DNA of 64,000 bases from Novispirillum itersonii (GCF_014205675.1 NZ_JACIIX010000012.1:93495-157494); one strand, 5' to 3'. Positions 9,442 to 17,895 are shown, numbered from the stretch's first letter. A program made the numbers and translations. The notes: generated by a model not told the origin, from the sequence alone.

Positions 9442-9645
9442 GGAAAATGCACAGCCGGGCCGGATCCCGATCTTTTTCAGCACAATCGCCAGCGGACAGA
9501 AGCCGGTGAACGACGCCTGAAGCATATTGGCTCCGACAAAGGCGGTGATCCAGATCGCCCAGCCAAGCCCGGCAAAGGCATACAGGGCCAGCGAGGCCAG
9601 AATGACGGTTCCGGCAAAGGCCATGATGACGCGGTCAAGGGACAT
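9439..9645 (-). CDS. DUF2892 (YgaP-TM-like) small inner-membrane protein
   Basis: The 68-residue protein has two transmembrane helices and the DUF2892 pattern: an N-terminal MSLDRVIMAFAGTVILAS, a second helix, then GFCPLAIVLKKIGI. The FCP cysteine is the conserved one in this family, and the domain is often fused or linked to rhodaneses in sulfur metabolism. AGGAGAAG precedes the ATG. It follows the SQR-type flavoprotein by 36 bases, so the two are probably cotranscribed under the ArsR/SqrR-like regulator. A role in handling sulfane sulfur at the membrane is an inference. Confidence 0.85.
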   Translation of the reverse strand: MSLDRVIMAFAGTVILASLALYAFAGLGWAIWITAFVGANMLQASFTGFCPLAIVLKKIGIRPGCAFS

Positions 9646-9681
9646 AATAGGGTCTTCTCCTGTGCTCAGTTTCCGGTGCCG

Positions 9682-10980
9682 TCAGGGATTGGGGGCACCG
9701 ATGTGGCCGTCCTTCAGCTTGGTAATGCCCAACGCCTTGAGGACGTATTTCTCGTAAACCGGCTCCGACGTGCCCTTGCGGACCTTGTGCAGAAAATACT
9801 TCTCGAAGGCGACCTTGGCGGCGTGCACCCACCACCCTTCGGAGAACCAGTTGACGTTGCGCGGCGGAATCTGCGGCAGGGCAACAAAGGCGGCCCCGCT
9901 GTCGCCGAAGTCAGCCAGACAGATGGCGTTCCACGTCGCCTGCCGGTCCGGGGCCTTGCCGCGCAGCAGATTGCCGATGTTATGGGCCGCCGCCGTAACC
10001 ATGGACTCAATCATATAGCCGGTCTTGGGCACCCCGACCGGCACCGGGGTCGGCCCGACCGGGGGAATCGACACGCAGACCCCGACGGAAAACACATTGG
10101 GGTAGGTGGCGTTCTGCTGGTGCTTATCGACCAGAATAAACCCGCGCGGATTGGTCAGCCCCTCAATCCCCGCCACTGCCTTCACCCCCCGGAACGCCGG
10201 AAGCATCATCGAATACCGGAACGGCAGGACATGATCGCGCTTCGGGGCGCCGTCCTCGTCATGGGCGGTAACGTGCATCTGCCCGTCCTCCACCTTTGTC
10301 ACCCGGGCGTTGGTGACCCAGTCGATGTGACGGCTGCGCAGGATGCTTTCCATCATCCCCTTGGAATCGCCGACTCCCCCCAGCCCAAGGTGGCCGATGT
10401 AGGGTTCGGCGGTGACAAAGGTCATCGGCACCCGGTCGCGGATTTTGCGGCGGCGCAGATCGGTATCCATGATCGCCGCATATTCATAGGCCGGGCCATA
10501 GCACGAGGCCCCCTGCACCGCCCCGACCACAATCGGGCCGGGATTGGCGCAGAAGGCTTCCCACCGCTCCGACGCCGTCACCGCATGATCGACGTGACAC
10601 ACCGACTGGGTGAAACCGCCGTGCGGCCCCAGCCCGTCAATTTCATCAAAGGCCAGTTCCGGCCCGGTGGCGATGACCAGATAGTCGTAGGTCAGGCTGC
10701 TGCCATCGGTCAGCTCCACCCGGTTTTCCGCCGGATGCACCCGGGCCGCGCCGGTACTGATAAAGCCGATGCCCTTGCGGCTGAAGATCGGATCCAGATC
10801 CAGCACGATATCCGAGCGGTCCCGCCATTTGACCGCCACCCACGGGTTGGACGGCACAAAGTGAAACACCGGACTGTTGCTGATGACGGTGATCCGGTCT
10901 TCTTTCCGGGCCTGCTCCCGCATTTCAAACGCCATCGGCACGCCGCCGATGCCCGCCCCCAGAATGATGATATGGGCCAT
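9682..10980 (-). CDS. sqr: Sulfide:quinone oxidoreductase-type flavoprotein
   Basis: This 432-residue FAD protein should oxidise sulfide to polysulfide and reduce quinone at the membrane surface. The start at 10980 has GGGAGGA upstream; the longer open frame running 102 codons further is not used. The N-terminal dinucleotide fold is IIILGAGIGG, and the second is around FVTAEPYIGHLG. The conserved cysteine motif GASCYGPAYEY and the late SVGVCVSIPPVGPTPVPVG followed by KTGYMIESM are typical of SQR and allied flavocytochrome c relatives. C-terminal amphipathic segments (about 380-420) fit membrane attachment. An ArsR regulator with SqrR-like cysteines precedes it and DUF2892 follows, which supports sulfide detoxification. 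A related NADH dehydrogenase-like function cannot be excluded. Confidence 0.85.
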   Translation of the reverse strand: MAHIIILGAGIGGVPMAFEMREQARKEDRITVISNSPVFHFVPSNPWVAVKWRDRSDIVLDLDPIFSRKGIGFISTGAARVHPAENRVELTDGSSLTYDYLVIATGPELAFDEIDGLGPHGGFTQSVCHVDHAVTASERWEAFCANPGPIVVGAVQGASCYGPAYEYAAIMDTDLRRRKIRDRVPMTFVTAEPYIGHLGLGGVGDSKGMMESILRSRHIDWVTNARVTKVEDGQMHVTAHDEDGAPKRDHVLPFRYSMMLPAFRGVKAVAGIEGLTNPRGFILVDKHQQNATYPNVFSVGVCVSIPPVGPTPVPVGVPKTGYMIESMVTAAAHNIGNLLRGKAPDRQATWNAICLADFGDSGAAFVALPQIPPRNVNWFSEGWWVHAAKVAFEKYFLHKVRKGTSEPVYEKYVLKALGITKLKDGHIGAPNP

Positions 10981-11045
10981 GACTGTGTCCTCCCTTGGCG
11001 GCAGAGCCACCTGTTTTTGCGATACGGTCGGGAGGACGCTGCCTC

Positions 11046-11372
11046 TCAGCCGGGGTCTGCCGGTCCGTCGTTGGGTGCGGCCGGGCAGTACAGATCGCTG
11101 AGGGTGCGCAGGATGGCTTCCACCTCCGCCCCCGCCAGCGTGTAATAAATGGTCAGGCCATCGCGCCGGGTTTTCACCACCCCCTGCTGGCGCAGGACGG
11201 CCAGATGCTGCGACAATGCCGACTGAGAGATGCCGATCCGGCGTTCCAGTGCGCCGACGCAGTGTTCCCCCCCGGTCAGAACGCACAGGATCATCAGCCG
11301 CCGTTCATTCGCCAGCGCCCGCAGCAGGGTGGCGGCCTCGACCGCCCGTTGGTGCAGTGCAATAATATTCAT
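11046..11372 (-). CDS. ArsR-family repressor, SqrR/BigR-like (persulfide-sensing type)
   Basis: The 108-residue winged-helix protein begins MNIIALHQRAVEAATLLRAL. This start matches family length; an ATG 18 codons upstream is the alternative, and neither has a strong Shine-Dalgarno site. The recognition helix lies around ISQSALSQHLAVLRQQGVV. Cysteines occur at MILCVLTGGEHC and near the end at LSDLYCP. The first and last fit the pair that forms a tetrasulfide bridge in SqrR/BigR/YgaV regulators. The next gene on the strand is the SQR flavoprotein, so repression relieved by sulfide is the likely logic. The divergent RND efflux pair shares the 68-base control region. Confidence 0.85.
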   Translation of the reverse strand: MNIIALHQRAVEAATLLRALANERRLMILCVLTGGEHCVGALERRIGISQSALSQHLAVLRQQGVVKTRRDGLTIYYTLAGAEVEAILRTLSDLYCPAAPNDGPADPG

Positions 11373-11440
11373 AATTGCTAATTTAGTTTGCTTTGATATA
11401 TTAGTCAAGACTGATCCAATCCGCACCCCGGAGCCTGCCG
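11373..11440. promoter_or_regulatory. Shared A+T-rich control region of the sulfide operon and the RND pump
   Basis: The 68 bases between the divergent ArsR and membrane-fusion genes are strikingly A+T-rich for this chromosome. They contain CTAATTTAG (a palindrome around one base) and TTTGATATATTAG. BigR/SqrR-type repressors bind A+T-rich sequence of this kind. No perfect ATTC-N8-GAAT match was found; ATTC-N8-TAAT occurs at the ArsR start. Confidence 0.5.
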
Positions 11441-12448
11441 ATGCCCCGCATCACGCCCCTGCTGACCGTCCTGATCCTGCTCGTCACCTCCGGCCCGACG
11501 CTGGCGGCGGAAACCCTGACCGTCCATACCCAGCCGCTGCCGGACGAGAAGGCGGTTTACGCCACCGTCGTCAGCGCCGATACGCAGGTGGCCCGCGCCC
11601 GCATCAGCGGCACCGTCGCCTCCGTCACCACCGATGAAGGCGACAGCGTGCAGGCCCGGCAGGTGCTGGCGGTGGTCGGGGATTCCAAACTGCTGCTGAA
11701 GCGCACCGCCGCCGAGGCACAGGTGGCGTCCCTGCGGGCGGAGCGGGCCCAGGCCGCCACCGAGCTGGCGCGGGCGCAGGAACTGTACAAACAGGGGGCC
11801 ACCCCGAAGGCCAAACTGGATCAGGCCCGCACGGCGGTGGAGGTGCTGGACCGCAGCATTGCCGGGCAACTGGCGGAACGGCAGGTGGTGGAAGCCACCA
11901 CGGCGGAGGGCGAGGTGCTGGCCCCCGGCAGTGGCCGGGTGCTGGAGGTGAAGGTGATCCCCGGATCGGTGGTGATGCCGGGCGAAGCCATCGCCACCAT
12001 CGCCACCGGGCGGTATCTGCTGCGGCTGGAGCTGCCGGAACGCCATGCCCGCTTCCTGACCGCCGGCACCCCGGTGCGGGTCGGCGACCGCGGCCTTGAC
12101 GCCAGCGCCGACACGCCCCCCACCCGTGGCACCGTCACCAAGGTCTACCCGCGCCTGACCGAGGGCCGGGTGAGGGCCGATGTGCAGGTGGACGGACTCG
12201 GCACCTACTTCGTCGGGGAACGGGCGCTGGTGTGGCTGCCGACCGGCAGCCGCGACACCCTGCGGATTCCGGCGCGCTTCCTGACCGTGCGCTTCGGCGT
12301 CACCTTCGTCACGCTGTCAGACCCCGCCACCCCGGCAGGCCGCGAGGTGCCGGTGCAGACCGGCAACCGCAGCCCCGACCCGCAGCAGGGCGAGATGGTC
12401 GAGGTGCTGTCCGGCCTGCGCGACGGCGACACCCTGATAACCCGCTAA
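11441..12448 (+). CDS. RND efflux periplasmic adaptor (HlyD/AcrA-type membrane fusion protein)
   Basis: The 335-residue protein starts with a signal peptide (hydrophobic 5-18, cleavage near TLAAE). A biotinyl/lipoyl half (ARISGTVASVTTDEGDSV), a helical hairpin (about 80-150, rich in Ala/Glu/Arg) and the second lipoyl half (EVLAPGSGRVLEVKVIPG) follow, then beta-barrel and membrane-proximal domains. It bridges an inner-membrane RND pump and an outer-membrane channel. The permease gene starts 15 bases downstream. No outer-membrane factor is adjacent. It diverges from the ArsR-SQR operon, which hints at shared control by sulfide or polysulfide stress, an inference from position only. Confidence 0.92.
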   Translation: MPRITPLLTVLILLVTSGPTLAAETLTVHTQPLPDEKAVYATVVSADTQVARARISGTVASVTTDEGDSVQARQVLAVVGDSKLLLKRTAAEAQVASLRAERAQAATELARAQELYKQGATPKAKLDQARTAVEVLDRSIAGQLAERQVVEATTAEGEVLAPGSGRVLEVKVIPGSVVMPGEAIATIATGRYLLRLELPERHARFLTAGTPVRVGDRGLDASADTPPTRGTVTKVYPRLTEGRVRADVQVDGLGTYFVGERALVWLPTGSRDTLRIPARFLTVRFGVTFVTLSDPATPAGREVPVQTGNRSPDPQQGEMVEVLSGLRDGDTLITR

Positions 12449-12463
12449 GCCGGAGGACCGACC

Positions 12464-15400
12464 ATGACCACTGCCCCCCGGCCCCCAGAAAACCAGACCC
12501 CAGAAAACCAGACCCCCCATCAACGTCTGGGCCTGTCCGGCCTGCTGACCCGCGCCTTCATCCGCTCCCCCCTGACCCCGCTGCTGCTGCTGGCGGCGCT
12601 GGTGGTCGGCACCGTCGCCCTGATCCAGCTGCCGCGGGAAGAAGAGCCGCAGATCTCGGTGCCGATGGTCGATATCATGGTCTCCGCCAACGGTCTGAAG
12701 GCCGACGACGCGGTGGAGCTGGTGACCAAACCGCTGGAAACCATCATCAAGGGGCTGGATGACGTCGATCACGTCTATTCCCAGACCGTTGACGACCACG
12801 TCACCGTCACCGCCCGGTTTGAGGTCGGCACCGACAAGGATATCGCCCTGCTGCGGGTGCATGAAACCATCCGCGCCCACATGCCGGAAATTCCGGTCGG
12901 CATCCCCGAACCGCTGATCATCGGGCGCGGCATCAACGATGTGCCCGCCGTGGTGCTGACCCTGTCGCCCCGCCCCGATGCCGCCGACCGCTGGACCGAT
13001 GCCGCCCTGCGGTCTCTGGCCGAAACCCTGATGCAGGAGCTGATCAAGGTCGATAACGTCGGCCTGACCTTCCTCTCCGGCGGGCAGGCCGAACAGATCC
13101 GGGTGGAGCCCGACCCGGAACGGCTGACCCTGTACGGCGTCACCCTCAACCAGCTGGTCGATAAAATCACCAATGCCAACCGCCAGTTCTCCCTTGGCCG
13201 GGTACGCGACGGCGGCGGCCAGCGCCCGGTGATGGCCGGGCAGACCCTGCAAGGGGTTGCCGATATCGGCACCCTGCTGATCACCACCGCCGACGGCCGC
13301 CCGGTGTATGTGAAGGACGTGGCGACCATCGTCGTCGGCTCCGCCCCCGCTGACCAGCGGGTCTGGACCCTGACCCCGGGCGGAACGCCGCTGCCCGCCG
13401 TGTCGCTGTCGCTGGCCAAACGCAAAGGGGCCAACGCCGTGGTGGTGGCCGAAGCGGTGCTGACCCGGCTGGACAGCCTGAAAGGCCGCCTGCTGCCCGC
13501 CGACATCCACGTTGAGATCACCCGCAATTACGGCGAAACCGCCAAGGAAAAGGCCGATGAACTGCTGTTCCACCTCGGCCTTGCCACCCTGTCGATCGTC
13601 GCCCTGATCACGCTGGCCATCGGCTGGCGCGAAGGGGTGGTGGTGGCGGTGGTGATCCCCGTCACCATTCTGCTGACGCTGTTTGCCGCCCACCTGATGG
13701 GCTACACCATCAACCGGGTCAGCCTGTTCGCGCTGATCTTTTCCATCGGCATTCTGGTCGATGACGCCATTGTGGTGGTGGAAAACATCTCCCGCCACTG
13801 GGGCATGCCGGACGGGCGCAGCGCCCTGCAAAAGGCCATTGATGGCGTGGCGGAGGTCGGCAACCCGACCATTGTCGCCACCCTGACCATCGTGGCCGCC
13901 CTGCTGCCGATGATGTTCGTCTCCGGCCTGATGGGGCCGTATATGAGCCCGATCCCCGCCAACGCCAGCGCCGCCATGGTGTTTTCCTTCTTCGTCGCCG
14001 TCACCATCACCCCGTGGCTGCTGATGAAGGTGGCAGGCAGCCACCGCGAAGACGTCGCGCATCACGGCGGCGAGGGCAAACTCGGGGCGCTGTACCGCCG
14101 CCTCGCCACAGCCGTGCTGACCGACCGCCGCACCGCCAGACGCTTCCTGTGGGGGGTCGGCATCGCCACCGTGGCGGTGTGCGGGCTGTTCTACACCAAA
14201 TCCGTCACCGTCAAGCTGCTGCCCTTCGATAACAAGTCAGAGCTTCAGGTGGTGGCCGACCTGCCGGAAGGATCGTCGCTGGAAGACACCCAGCGGGTGC
14301 TGTTCGCTGCCGCCGACCGCCTGCGCACCCTGCCGGAACTGACCTCCGCCCAGATGTACGCCGGCACCGCCGCCCCCTTCACCTTCAACGGGCTGGTACG
14401 GCATTACTACCTGCGCTCCAGCCCGGAGCTGGGCGACCTGCAACTGAACCTGACGCCGAAGGCCGAGCGCAGCCGGGCCAGCCATGCCATCGCGCTGGAG
14501 GTGCGGCAGCGCCTGCACGGCCTGCCGGTGCCGGATGGCACGGTGCTGAAGGTGGTGGAAGTGCCGCCCGGCCCGCCGGTGCTCTCCACCCTGCTGGCGG
14601 AAATCTACGGCCCCGATGCCGCCACCCGCCGCGCCACCGCCGAACAGGTGAAGGCCGCCTTCCGCGCCGTGCCCTTCATCGTCGATATCGACGACAGCGC
14701 CGGGGCCACCACCCCCCGCCTGCGGCTGGCCCTCAACCAGCAGGCGCTGGAATACCACGGCGTGGAGGAAGACGCCGTTTACGACACCATCACCGCCCTA
14801 CTGGGCGGGGTGAAGGTCGGCTATTCCCATCGCGGGGCCGGGCTGACCCCGGTCGATATTTCCGTCCGCCTGCCCAGCGACGCCCTGACCCTCAGCGAAC
14901 GGCTCCTGTCCACCCCGATCCCCGCCCGCAGTGGCACCGTGGAACTCGGCGATGTCGCCAGCATCGTGCGGGAAGACACCTCCCCCACCCTGTTCCGCCG
15001 CGACGGCCACTTCGCCGAAATGGTCATGGCCGACCTCGCCGGGGCCTACGAAGCCCCGGTCTACGGGATGTTCGCGGTGGAAGACCAGTTAAAGAGCCAG
15101 ATCGACAGCGGTGCCCTGCGCATCGGCTACCACGGCCAGCCGACCGACGAGGCCGCCCCCACCCTGCTGTGGGACGGCGAATGGGAAATCACCTGGGTGA
15201 CTTTCCGCGACATGGGGGCCGCCTTCATGGTCGCCCTGCTGGGGATCTACCTGCTGGTGGTGGCACAGTTCGGGTCCTTCAAACTGCCGCTGGTGATCCT
15301 GCTGCCGGTGCCGCTGACCCTGATTGGCATTGTGCTGGGGCACTGGCTGTTTTCTGCCCCCTTCACCGCCCCGTCGATGATCGGCTTTATCGCGCTGGCC

Positions 15401-15694
15401 GGGATCATCGTCCGCAATTCCATCCTGCTGGTGGACTTCATCCGCCACGCCCGCGCCGCCGACCCCACCGCCCCGCTCCGCCGCGCCCTGCTGGACGCCG
15501 GGGCCATCCGCATCAAACCCATCGTGCTGACCGCCGCCGCCGCCTTGATCGGCGCCGCCTTCATCCTGACCGACCCGATCTTTCAGGGGCTGGCCCTGTC
15601 ACTGGTGTTCGGCCTCGCCAGCTCCACCGCCCTCACCCTGCTGGTGATCCCGGCGGTGTATGTGGTGCTGCGCGATGATGGCAAGGGGATGTGA
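12464..15694 (+). CDS. RND-family efflux permease (AcrB-like)
   Basis: The 1076-residue inner-membrane proton-driven exporter has the RND layout: one N-terminal helix (about 33-52), a large periplasmic porter loop, six helices at about 365-560, a second porter loop, and six final helices at about 910-1070. The proton-relay segment shows FSIGILVDDAIVVVENI, with the two adjacent aspartates, and the second repeat shows GFIALAGIIVRNSILLVDFI. The N-terminal tail has a short Pro/Asn/Gln-rich duplication. PREEEPQISVPMVDIMVSA is typical of the subgroup of multidrug or hydrophobe exporters. Substrate is unknown. It is cotranscribed with the adaptor 15 bases upstream and followed at once by GC-rich hairpins (15726-15771). 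Confidence 0.93.
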   Translation: MTTAPRPPENQTPENQTPHQRLGLSGLLTRAFIRSPLTPLLLLAALVVGTVALIQLPREEEPQISVPMVDIMVSANGLKADDAVELVTKPLETIIKGLDDVDHVYSQTVDDHVTVTARFEVGTDKDIALLRVHETIRAHMPEIPVGIPEPLIIGRGINDVPAVVLTLSPRPDAADRWTDAALRSLAETLMQELIKVDNVGLTFLSGGQAEQIRVEPDPERLTLYGVTLNQLVDKITNANRQFSLGRVRDGGGQRPVMAGQTLQGVADIGTLLITTADGRPVYVKDVATIVVGSAPADQRVWTLTPGGTPLPAVSLSLAKRKGANAVVVAEAVLTRLDSLKGRLLPADIHVEITRNYGETAKEKADELLFHLGLATLSIVALITLAIGWREGVVVAVVIPVTILLTLFAAHLMGYTINRVSLFALIFSIGILVDDAIVVVENISRHWGMPDGRSALQKAIDGVAEVGNPTIVATLTIVAALLPMMFVSGLMGPYMSPIPANASAAMVFSFFVAVTITPWLLMKVAGSHREDVAHHGGEGKLGALYRRLATAVLTDRRTARRFLWGVGIATVAVCGLFYTKSVTVKLLPFDNKSELQVVADLPEGSSLEDTQRVLFAAADRLRTLPELTSAQMYAGTAAPFTFNGLVRHYYLRSSPELGDLQLNLTPKAERSRASHAIALEVRQRLHGLPVPDGTVLKVVEVPPGPPVLSTLLAEIYGPDAATRRATAEQVKAAFRAVPFIVDIDDSAGATTPRLRLALNQQALEYHGVEEDAVYDTITALLGGVKVGYSHRGAGLTPVDISVRLPSDALTLSERLLSTPIPARSGTVELGDVASIVREDTSPTLFRRDGHFAEMVMADLAGAYEAPVYGMFAVEDQLKSQIDSGALRIGYHGQPTDEAAPTLLWDGEWEITWVTFRDMGAAFMVALLGIYLLVVAQFGSFKLPLVILLPVPLTLIGIVLGHWLFSAPFTAPSMIGFIALAGIIVRNSILLVDFIRHARAADPTAPLRRALLDAGAIRIKPIVLTAAAALIGAAFILTDPIFQGLALSLVFGLASSTALTLLVIPAVYVVLRDDGKGM

Positions 15695-15725
15695 GAGTGT
15701 CCGGAAATGGGGAATGGGGAGAAAC

Positions 15726-15771
15726 CCGGGGGCGCTGCCCCCGGTCCCCCGCAAGGAGCCTTGGGCTCCTT
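15726..15771. repeat. Two GC-rich hairpins, member of a dispersed palindromic family
   Basis: CCGGGGGC-GCT-GCCCCCGG (15726-15744) and AAGGAGCC-TTG-GGCTCCTT (15753-15771) follow the RND stop. The second is flanked by CCCGCAAGGAG and CTCCTTGACCT, which recur around a hairpin at 29138-29164. The T-rich sequence after 15771 means the second stem may also end transcription of the pump operon. Confidence 0.75.
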
Positions 15772-15775
15772 GACC

Positions 15776-16172
15776 TATTTTATAGTGATTTATGGAATAT
15801 TAACAAATGTTTTTTATTAATTATTTTATAAATAAAATGAATCATACCTCATCGACAATAATTAAAAATTAACACACCACTGATTTAATTATCAAAATAA
15901 ACCATCAGGCGATTTTAATGTCTGTAGAAACCTTCTTAATTTCCCGGACACGTCCGGGAATGAGAGTTTTAAATTCAGCAGAAATGAAAATTCTCAAAGA
16001 TTTCCAGTTTGAAACCTTCCAAAAGCAATCGGTGGTTCAGACCGATAGGCGAGTATCAACAGACTAGAGACTGCCCTTCCTCTCCGGTATAAGGTGCCCT
16101 CAGAGGAACAACCCCGCAGACAGATCACCTTCGGGACACCAATGAATCGAGAAGCTTTGTGCGGAGAAAGCT
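15776..16172. other. A+T-rich leader of the exonuclease/nucleotidyltransferase island
   Basis: Base composition drops sharply after 15775 and stays low to about 17830. The first 140 bases are nearly all A and T. Two perfect hairpins follow: TTCCCGGA-CACG-TCCGGGAA (15941-15960) and ATCGGT-GGTTCAG-ACCGAT (16028-16046). A weaker CCTCT/AGAGG pair lies at about 16079-16106. The segment may carry the promoter, a small ORF (15918-16067) or a structured RNA. Confidence 0.55.
15918..16067 (+). CDS. Possible 49-residue small protein
   Basis: An ATG-to-TAG frame of 49 codons begins MSVETFLISRTRPGMR and ends VVQTDRRVSTD. CAGG lies about 9 bases before the ATG. It stands in the same orientation as the exonuclease/nucleotidyltransferase pair and ends 105 bases before it. 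No family is recognised. Both hairpins of the leader fall inside it, so the conserved element could be RNA rather than protein. It could also be a remnant of a larger gene. Confidence 0.3.
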   Translation: MSVETFLISRTRPGMRVLNSAEMKILKDFQFETFQKQSVVQTDRRVSTD

Positions 16173-16745
16173 GTGGATATCTATTTCTCGGCAGACGTTG
16201 AGACGGACGGACCAATCCCAGGACCGTATTCGGTACTATCTTTTGCAATCGTCGTAGCAGGCACATACGACGGATCCAATTTTATTCGGCCCGTTAATTA
16301 TGACACTTTCTTTTACCGAGAACTTCGTCCTATTTCTGATGATTTCGAAACTGAGGCGTTGCAGGTAAATGGCTTAGATCGAGCCAAGCTCCTCATCTCT
16401 GGCAGCGACCCCAAAATAGTAATGGAAGAAGCTTATGAATGGATCCGGAAAGTTTCTGGCTCCGCAAGCCCAGTCTTAGTAGCCTACCCACTAAGCTTCG
16501 ACTGGACTTGGCTCTATTGGTATTTTATGCGTTTTTCCTCTAAAGGCTCTCCATTTGGACACTCGCGCTGCTTCGATATTAAAACAGCGGTTGCAGTTAA
16601 GAGTGGAAGACTCGTGTCAGAATCTAGCCGATCGCGATTGCCGACCGCTTTACTCCCTGATAGGATCCACACCCATCACGCGCTTGACGATGCTATTGAA
16701 CAAGCAGAGGTATTCGCAAACGTTTTCGAGTGGGATGGAAAATGA
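16173..16745 (+). CDS. DEDDh-type 3'-5' exonuclease of unknown role
   Basis: The 190-residue protein shows the four DEDDh motifs: D8 and E10 in SADVETDG, D110 in PLSFDWTWLYW, and H168 with D173 in THHALDDAIEQA. This is the DnaQ/RNase T exonuclease fold without other domains. Such enzymes remove nucleotides from DNA or RNA 3' ends with two metal ions. GTG is the start, with GGAG six bases upstream. Its TGA overlaps the next ATG (ATGA at 16742-16745), so the two proteins are coupled. The gene is much richer in A+T than its neighbours, with ATA, AGA and TTA codons that are rare in this window. That points to horizontal acquisition. The spacing of exonuclease motif III and the lack of fused domains make a replicative DnaQ role unlikely. 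Confidence 0.8.
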   Translation: MDIYFSADVETDGPIPGPYSVLSFAIVVAGTYDGSNFIRPVNYDTFFYRELRPISDDFETEALQVNGLDRAKLLISGSDPKIVMEEAYEWIRKVSGSASPVLVAYPLSFDWTWLYWYFMRFSSKGSPFGHSRCFDIKTAVAVKSGRLVSESSRSRLPTALLPDRIHTHHALDDAIEQAEVFANVFEWDGK

Positions 16746-17740
16746 GCGAAATAAGTAAACGCAAAAATTATACTGAAAGTCGGATAAAAGCTCTAAAGAG
16801 CAAACTATTAAATTGCAACAGCCTGCTGGACGGAAAAGCTTGTGTATATGCAACCGGATCCTTTGGACGATTAGAGGCAGGACCTAAAAGTGACCTTGAC
16901 CTTTTCATCGTAGGAAAATCCGATCCCTCTCGCATCAGAAAAGATGGAATAAAAGAAAGTCAACTGAGCCGCCTAGACGAAATTTGCATAAAGGCTGAAC
17001 TCATCGAAGCAACCAGAAGTCTAAACTTCCCAGACTTTGATGGAGATGGAAAATATCTTGTCCATTACCCGGTTGATGAATTTACAAAATCAATCGGCCA
17101 GCCCGACGATGATGCACGCAACACATTGACCGGGAGACTTCTCCTTTTCCTAGAAAGTAAACCACTTTTAGGAGAAGCGGTATATGACAAAATAATTGAA
17201 GAAGTTATTGCGGTATACTGGAGAGATTACCCTGGTCATTTTAGTAATTTTTCTCCGGCATTCTTAACAAACGATATCCTTCGGCTTTGGAGAACTTTCT
17301 GCGTTAACTATGAAGCGCGAACATCTCGAGAACCAGATGAGAAAAAATTAGAAGGAAAAGTAAAAAATTATAAACTAAAACACAGCAGAATGCTGACGTG
17401 CTACTCAGCCTTACTTTACCTTCTTGTTGTATATAAAAAACACAACTCTGTCTCCCCCACCGATGCTATCAATATGACAAAACTAACCCCAATAGATAGA
17501 CTTCTTTGGATTAAGGATGAATTCAAAGACGCAAAATTAGATATTGAAAACCTTCTAGAACAGTATGAATTGTTTCTAGAACGCACAAAGGATGGGGACC
17601 GCACTCTTGCCGATAATTTTAAAGACTCTGCCAATAGCTCTCAATTCATATTGGAGTCGTACAAATTCGGTGATCTAATGCAGAAAGCCTTGGAGACTAT
17701 CGGCAAGGACAATCATTTATATCGCCTCATTATCGTTTAG
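16742..17740 (+). CDS. Nucleotidyltransferase-fold protein paired with the exonuclease
   Basis: The 332-residue protein starts at the ATG that overlaps the exonuclease stop. An ATG four codons upstream would only add MGWK. The polymerase-beta-type motif is GSFGRLEAGPKSDLDLF: G39-S40, then D51 and D53 as metal ligands. A third acidic residue may come from FPDFDGDG (about 98-105). A helical C-terminal half follows (about 150-330), with a basic stretch KVKNYKLKHSRML and a hydrophobic helix YSALLYLLVVYKK. The family transfers nucleotides to RNA 3' ends, proteins or small molecules, or makes cyclic oligonucleotides; the target here is unknown. The motif resembles the GlnD/DUF294-like group more than CD-NTases (no GSxxxGT), but I cannot settle that by eye. 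The base composition is low in G+C, like its partner. Confidence 0.75.
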   Translation: MSEISKRKNYTESRIKALKSKLLNCNSLLDGKACVYATGSFGRLEAGPKSDLDLFIVGKSDPSRIRKDGIKESQLSRLDEICIKAELIEATRSLNFPDFDGDGKYLVHYPVDEFTKSIGQPDDDARNTLTGRLLLFLESKPLLGEAVYDKIIEEVIAVYWRDYPGHFSNFSPAFLTNDILRLWRTFCVNYEARTSREPDEKKLEGKVKNYKLKHSRMLTCYSALLYLLVVYKKHNSVSPTDAINMTKLTPIDRLLWIKDEFKDAKLDIENLLEQYELFLERTKDGDRTLADNFKDSANSSQFILESYKFGDLMQKALETIGKDNHLYRLIIV

Positions 17741-17895
17741 ACTCTATCCACCCTTAGGAATATTTAGAAACCTCTAGAAACTGAAACCGGTTAAAATCAA
17801 GACGACCTTATAGCCTGACCGTCTTATATTTCATCGCCAAACCGGGGTGCGGGGCCAATGGCCCCGCGCGGGGGTGGGCCGCAGCCCCCCCCCCC

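Noticed and set aside
9322..11145. 607-codon plus-strand frame
   Set aside because: Lies opposite DUF2892 and the SQR flavoprotein and is rich in Arg/His/Pro without motifs; it is a codon-bias shadow.
16028..16046. tRNA T-arm-like hairpin
   Set aside because: The loop reads GGTTCAG, but no acceptor, D or anticodon arms can be drawn around it.
15994..16266. 90-codon minus-strand frame in the island leader
   Set aside because: No Shine-Dalgarno site, overlaps the exonuclease start region, and no recognisable motif.
15760..17830. Attachment-site repeats flanking the low-GC island
   Set aside because: GACCTATTTTATAG on the left and GACCTTATAG on the right are only loosely similar; no integrase or tRNA is nearby.
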